Below are positions 1 through 6,202 of a DNA stretch of 6,202 bases, piece by piece; position 1 is the stretch's first letter, and each line of letters opens with the position of its first letter. Under the pieces are notes generated by a model. That model was not told the origin of the DNA, searched no databases, and saw only the letters and a program-made list of their open reading frames with translations. The DNA is from Pseudomonadota bacterium (lineage in GTDB: Bacteria > Pseudomonadota > Gammaproteobacteria > Steroidobacterales > Steroidobacteraceae). The DNA lies in assembly GCA_021815905.1 (NCBI GenBank), contig JAKAZP010000158.1:1-6202 (forward strand), written 5' to 3'. The translations under genes and the position numbers were made by a program.

Positions 1-83
1 GTTACGGCACGGTGTTTTCCCCATGCGTTCCCCACATCGGGGGCGGTAACTAGAGATTGCGTCTAATTCGCTGTTTTTACTAG

Positions 84-156
84 CGTCCCCGACGGGATTC
101 GAACCCGTGTTACCGCCGTGAAAGGGCGATGTCCTGGGCCTCTAGACGACGGGGAC
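84..156 (-). tRNA. tRNA-Glu (anticodon UUC), CCA not encoded
   Basis: Glutamate tRNA that reads GAA/GAG codons. Read on the minus strand, the 73-nt gene folds into a full cloverleaf. The acceptor stem GTCCCCG/CGGGGAC has seven Watson-Crick pairs. The D-arm contains the AGAGGCCCAGGAC element typical of tRNA-Glu. The anticodon stem TCGCC/GGCGG has one T-G pair and encloses the loop CTTTCAC, with anticodon TTC at 122-120. The T-arm is ACGGG-TTCGAAT-CCCGT. The discriminator base is G (position 84). The next three bases on the minus strand are CTA, not CCA, so the tail must be added by the CCA-adding enzyme after 3' trimming. The overall sequence is very close to the Escherichia coli tRNA-Glu as I recall it. 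It lies 124 bp downstream of the second kinase gene in the same orientation; I see no strong terminator between them. Confidence 0.97.
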
Positions 157-166
157 ACAATGACCG

Positions 167-178
167 CGATTGCAATCG
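167..178. repeat. 12-bp perfect palindrome upstream of tRNA-Glu
   Basis: The sequence CGATTGCAATCG equals its own reverse complement. It ends 10 bp before the 5' end of the mature tRNA, inside the non-coding gap between the kinase gene and the tRNA. It could be an operator-type site, or part of the tRNA leader, or chance. I do not recognise it as the site of a known regulator. The symmetry is seen directly; any function is unproven. Confidence 0.35.
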
Positions 179-218
179 ACTCCGCGGCCGGCGCGGCCAG
201 GCCGGGCAGGCGCGCAAG

Positions 219-244
219 ATTACACGGCCGGCGCACGCAGGACA
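219..244 (-). promoter_or_regulatory. weak candidate promoter for tRNA-Glu
   Basis: On the minus strand, TGTAAT (224-219) matches the sigma-70 -10 consensus at five of six positions. TTGTCC (244-239) matches the -35 consensus at four of six. The spacer is only 14 bp, shorter than the usual 16-18, so this is a weak candidate. It would start a transcript roughly 55 nt before the mature tRNA 5' end. It is the only AT-containing -10-like box that I see in the GC-rich gap. Read-through from the kinase operon is an alternative source of the tRNA transcript. Confidence 0.2.
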
Positions 245-280
245 ATGCGCCACCGGGGAAGCCGAGCGCGCCGGCCCCGG

Positions 281-2146
281 TCAACCTGCCGAGGATTTGA
301 CTCCCGGGACCGTCTGCGCCGCGAGGGCGCCGCGCTCGAGGGCCGGGCGCCCGCGCCCGGCTGCAGGCTCGGCGGGCAGCTGCGCCAGAAGATCCGCGAG
401 CACATCGAGATCGAGCGGCTTCACCATGTGCGAGTCGAACCCCGCCTCGCGCGAGCGGCGCCGGTCGGAGTCCTGTCCCCAGCCCGTGAGCGCCACCAGC
501 GTGATGCGCTGTCCCCAGGGCTGCGCGCGAATGCGCCGCGCCACCTCGTAGCCATCGAGCAGCGGCATGCCGATGTCGAGCAGAACCACCTCGGGGAGAT
601 TGTGCTCCGCGCACTGCAGCGCCGTGCCGCCGTTGGTCGCGGTGAAGACCTCGTGACCTCCGAGCTGCAGCAACGTCGCGAGGCTCTCGAGCGCGTCGTT
701 GTTGTCATCGGCGATGAGAATCCGACGGCCTCGCCGCGTGGCGCTCCCCGCGACGACCGGCGTCACGAGCATCGTGGCCGGGGAGCCGGTCGCGCCGCCC
801 TTGACCGCGGCGGCATCGCTCGTGTCCCGGTGGCGCGGCAGCCGGATCCGAAACTCCGAGCCCTTGCCCGGACCCTCGCTCGAGGCCGAAACGCTGCCGC
901 CGTGCATCTCGACCAGACGCTTGACGAGCGCCAGGCCGATCCCGAGGCCGCCTTGGGCGTGCCCGCTGTCGCGATCGATCTGCGTGAACAGCTCGAACAC
1001 GAACGGAAGCGCCGAGGCCTCGATGCCGATCCCGTTGTCGCGGACCCTGATCTCCAATTCCTCCTCGGTGTGCGAGACGGTCAGCGACACCTCCCCGCCC
1101 GTGTCGGTGTACTTCGCCGCGTTGCCGAGCACGTTGGAGATCGCCTGCGTCAGGCGTGTCGGATCCCCGCGAAGCTTCACTTCCGGATCGGGCAGCTCGA
1201 GCTTCAGGCTGTGGCGGCGCTCATCGAGGAGCGGATGCACGGTCTCGATGGCGCGCGAGATCAGGCTTCCGAGATCGATGACCTCCTGGGTGAGCTTGAT
1301 CTTGCCGCGCGTGATGCGAGAGACGTCGAGCAGATCATCGACCAGGCGGGTGAGGTGTCCGAGCTGGCGCGCGATCAGATCCCGCGCCCAGACGATCTGC
1401 GGGTCCGGGATCGTCCTCTTGCCCATCAGCTGCACCGCGTTGTGAATCGGCGCGAGCGGATTGCGCAGCTCGTGCGCGAGCATCGCCAGGAACTCGTCCT
1501 TGTGGCGATCGGCCTCCTTGAGCGCCTGCTCGACTCGCAGCCGCTCGGCGACTTCGCTGTGGAGCGAGGCGTTGGCGGCCTCGAGCTCCGCGTTGGCCCG
1601 CTGCAGGCTCGCATTCACGGCCTGCAGCTCGCGCGTCTTCTCCTGCTGCAGCGCGACGTTGGCCTCGGCGAGCTGGGCGTTGCTGAGCGCCAGGCTCTCG
1701 TTGAGCGTCTGCAGCTCGCGGCGCTTCAGGAACAGCTCGACCAGCACCGAGACCTTGCTGCGCAGGATCTGCGGCACGATCGGAATCGACACGTAGTCGA
1801 CGGCCCCGAGCGAGTAGCCTTTCAGGCGGTCGAGATCGTCGAGATGCACGCCCGTCACGAAGATGATCGGCGTCTTCTCGAACCGGGGGTGCTCGTGAAT
1901 CAGCTTCGCCGCCTCGAAGCCGTCGATGTCCGGCATGCTGACATCGAGCAGCACGAGCGCGAACTCCCGCTGCATGAGCGCCTCGAGCGCCTGGCGTCCG
2001 GAGTGCGCGCAGACCAGGTCGAGGCCGAGGTCGCCCAGGATCGCCCGGTACGACAGCAGCCGCTGCGGCTGGTCATCGACCAGCAGAACGCTGACATCGC
2101 CCCCGGCTTCGCCTCCGACTTCCCCTTCGATTTGGCTGTGACCCAT
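281..2146 (-). CDS. hybrid histidine kinase, REC-coiled coil-HisKA-HATPase-REC
   Basis: This 621-residue cytoplasmic two-component protein shows no signal peptide, membrane segment or recognisable sensory domain. An N-terminal receiver (about 18-138) has acidic D24/D25, phospho-acceptor D68 in LLDVSMPD, and T98. The usual Lys-Pro is replaced by I121-P122 (DYVSIPIVP). A long Leu/Ala/Gln/Glu-rich coiled coil (about 134-215) leads to HisKA, with phosphorylatable H225 in AHELRNP. The ATPase domain shows the N box (N338-N342), G1 DNGIGI (370-375), the F box (FVFELFTQ) and G2 GGLGIGLAL (399-407). A canonical C-terminal receiver (about 474-590) has D480/D481, acceptor D524, T554 and K576-P577. The ATG at 2146 was chosen because GGTGAGG lies just upstream; an upstream in-frame ATG at 2269 would overlap the preceding gene by 91 bp. 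The gene begins 32 bp after the large kinase gene, implying one operon. Its leading receiver suggests that it is controlled by phosphorylation from another kinase (inference). Confidence 0.95.
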   Translation of the reverse strand: MGHSQIEGEVGGEAGGDVSVLLVDDQPQRLLSYRAILGDLGLDLVCAHSGRQALEALMQREFALVLLDVSMPDIDGFEAAKLIHEHPRFEKTPIIFVTGVHLDDLDRLKGYSLGAVDYVSIPIVPQILRSKVSVLVELFLKRRELQTLNESLALSNAQLAEANVALQQEKTRELQAVNASLQRANAELEAANASLHSEVAERLRVEQALKEADRHKDEFLAMLAHELRNPLAPIHNAVQLMGKRTIPDPQIVWARDLIARQLGHLTRLVDDLLDVSRITRGKIKLTQEVIDLGSLISRAIETVHPLLDERRHSLKLELPDPEVKLRGDPTRLTQAISNVLGNAAKYTDTGGEVSLTVSHTEEELEIRVRDNGIGIEASALPFVFELFTQIDRDSGHAQGGLGIGLALVKRLVEMHGGSVSASSEGPGKGSEFRIRLPRHRDTSDAAAVKGGATGSPATMLVTPVVAGSATRRGRRILIADDNNDALESLATLLQLGGHEVFTATNGGTALQCAEHNLPEVVLLDIGMPLLDGYEVARRIRAQPWGQRITLVALTGWGQDSDRRRSREAGFDSHMVKPLDLDVLADLLAQLPAEPAAGRGRPALERGALAAQTVPGVKSSAG

Positions 2147-2161
2147 TGACCTCACCCCCCC
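2147..2161 (-). promoter_or_regulatory. ribosome binding site with G7 tract before the REC-HK-REC kinase
   Basis: The minus strand reads a run of seven G (2161-2155), then TGAGGTCA and the ATG at 2146. GAGG lies only three bases from the start codon, while the G run gives a second possible Shine-Dalgarno contact at a longer, more normal distance. This site supports the start at 2146 over the longer reading frame. The stop of the preceding gene is 32 bp before the start codon, close enough for translational coupling. Confidence 0.6.
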
Positions 2162-2178
2162 GGGCGTGCGGGCACACT

Positions 2179-6202
<4,024 letters not shown>

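Noticed and set aside
1..50. GTTAC...GTAAC inverted ends and the repeated TTCCCC (17-22, 28-33) near the left edge
   Set aside because: The arms are only 5-6 bp, with no promoter or gene context to give them meaning. No terminator T run or second tRNA is found in 1-83.
84..156. tRNA-Glu as an integration site for a mobile element
   Set aside because: No duplicated tRNA 3' end, integrase or element boundary is seen in the window.
182..196. CCGCG/CGCGG hairpin as a terminator of the kinase operon
   Set aside because: The stem is 5 bp with a 5-nt loop and no T run follows on the minus strand. Such short GC hairpins are expected by chance here.
63..614. 183-codon minus-strand open frame across the tRNA and the end of the second kinase
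   Set aside because: It runs through the tRNA gene, is Arg/Ala-rich, and overlaps the kinase in another frame with no domain.
170..2149. Long antisense open frame of 659 codons on the plus strand opposite the second kinase
   Set aside because: It mirrors the kinase gene in a GC-rich sequence where stop codons are rare. The translation is Arg/Leu/Ala/Glu-rich without recognisable domains, while the minus strand has textbook kinase motifs.

Overview
The window is GC-rich bacterial DNA. The tRNA-Glu closely resembles the enterobacterial form, and the high GC and dense two-component genes fit a free-living proteobacterium, perhaps a gamma- or betaproteobacterium. This assignment is inference from composition and gene style; no species-level marker is present. 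Everything recognised lies on the minus strand, so the genes read from right to left.

Layout, right to left. Positions 6202-2179 hold most of a very large soluble-looking hybrid histidine kinase, cut at its 5' end by the window edge. Its visible part is a tandem array of 92-residue poly-HAMP repeats, then a GAF domain, a coiled coil, a HisKA/HATPase kinase core and three receiver domains. After a 32-bp gap, 2146-281 encodes a second complete hybrid kinase with the order receiver - coiled coil - HisKA - HATPase - receiver. About 125 bp of non-coding sequence follows, with a 12-bp perfect palindrome and a weak promoter-like box. Then comes a tRNA-Glu(UUC) gene at 156-84 whose 3' end reads CTA rather than CCA. 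Positions 1-83 contain no gene that I can recognise.

The two kinases are almost certainly co-transcribed. The second has no sensory domain of its own and begins with a receiver, so it may be regulated by phosphorylation, for example from the poly-HAMP kinase. Together they carry two kinase cores and five receivers, with no histidine phosphotransfer (Hpt) domain and no DNA-binding output in the window. The output and the missing phosphotransfer step must therefore lie elsewhere. The architecture of the large kinase is known (bacterial relatives of the fungal group III kinases Nik1/Os-1), so I do not claim a wholly new system. The points most worth attention are the mosaic DNA identity of the 276-bp HAMP repeats, the unorthodox receivers and the CCA-less tRNA.
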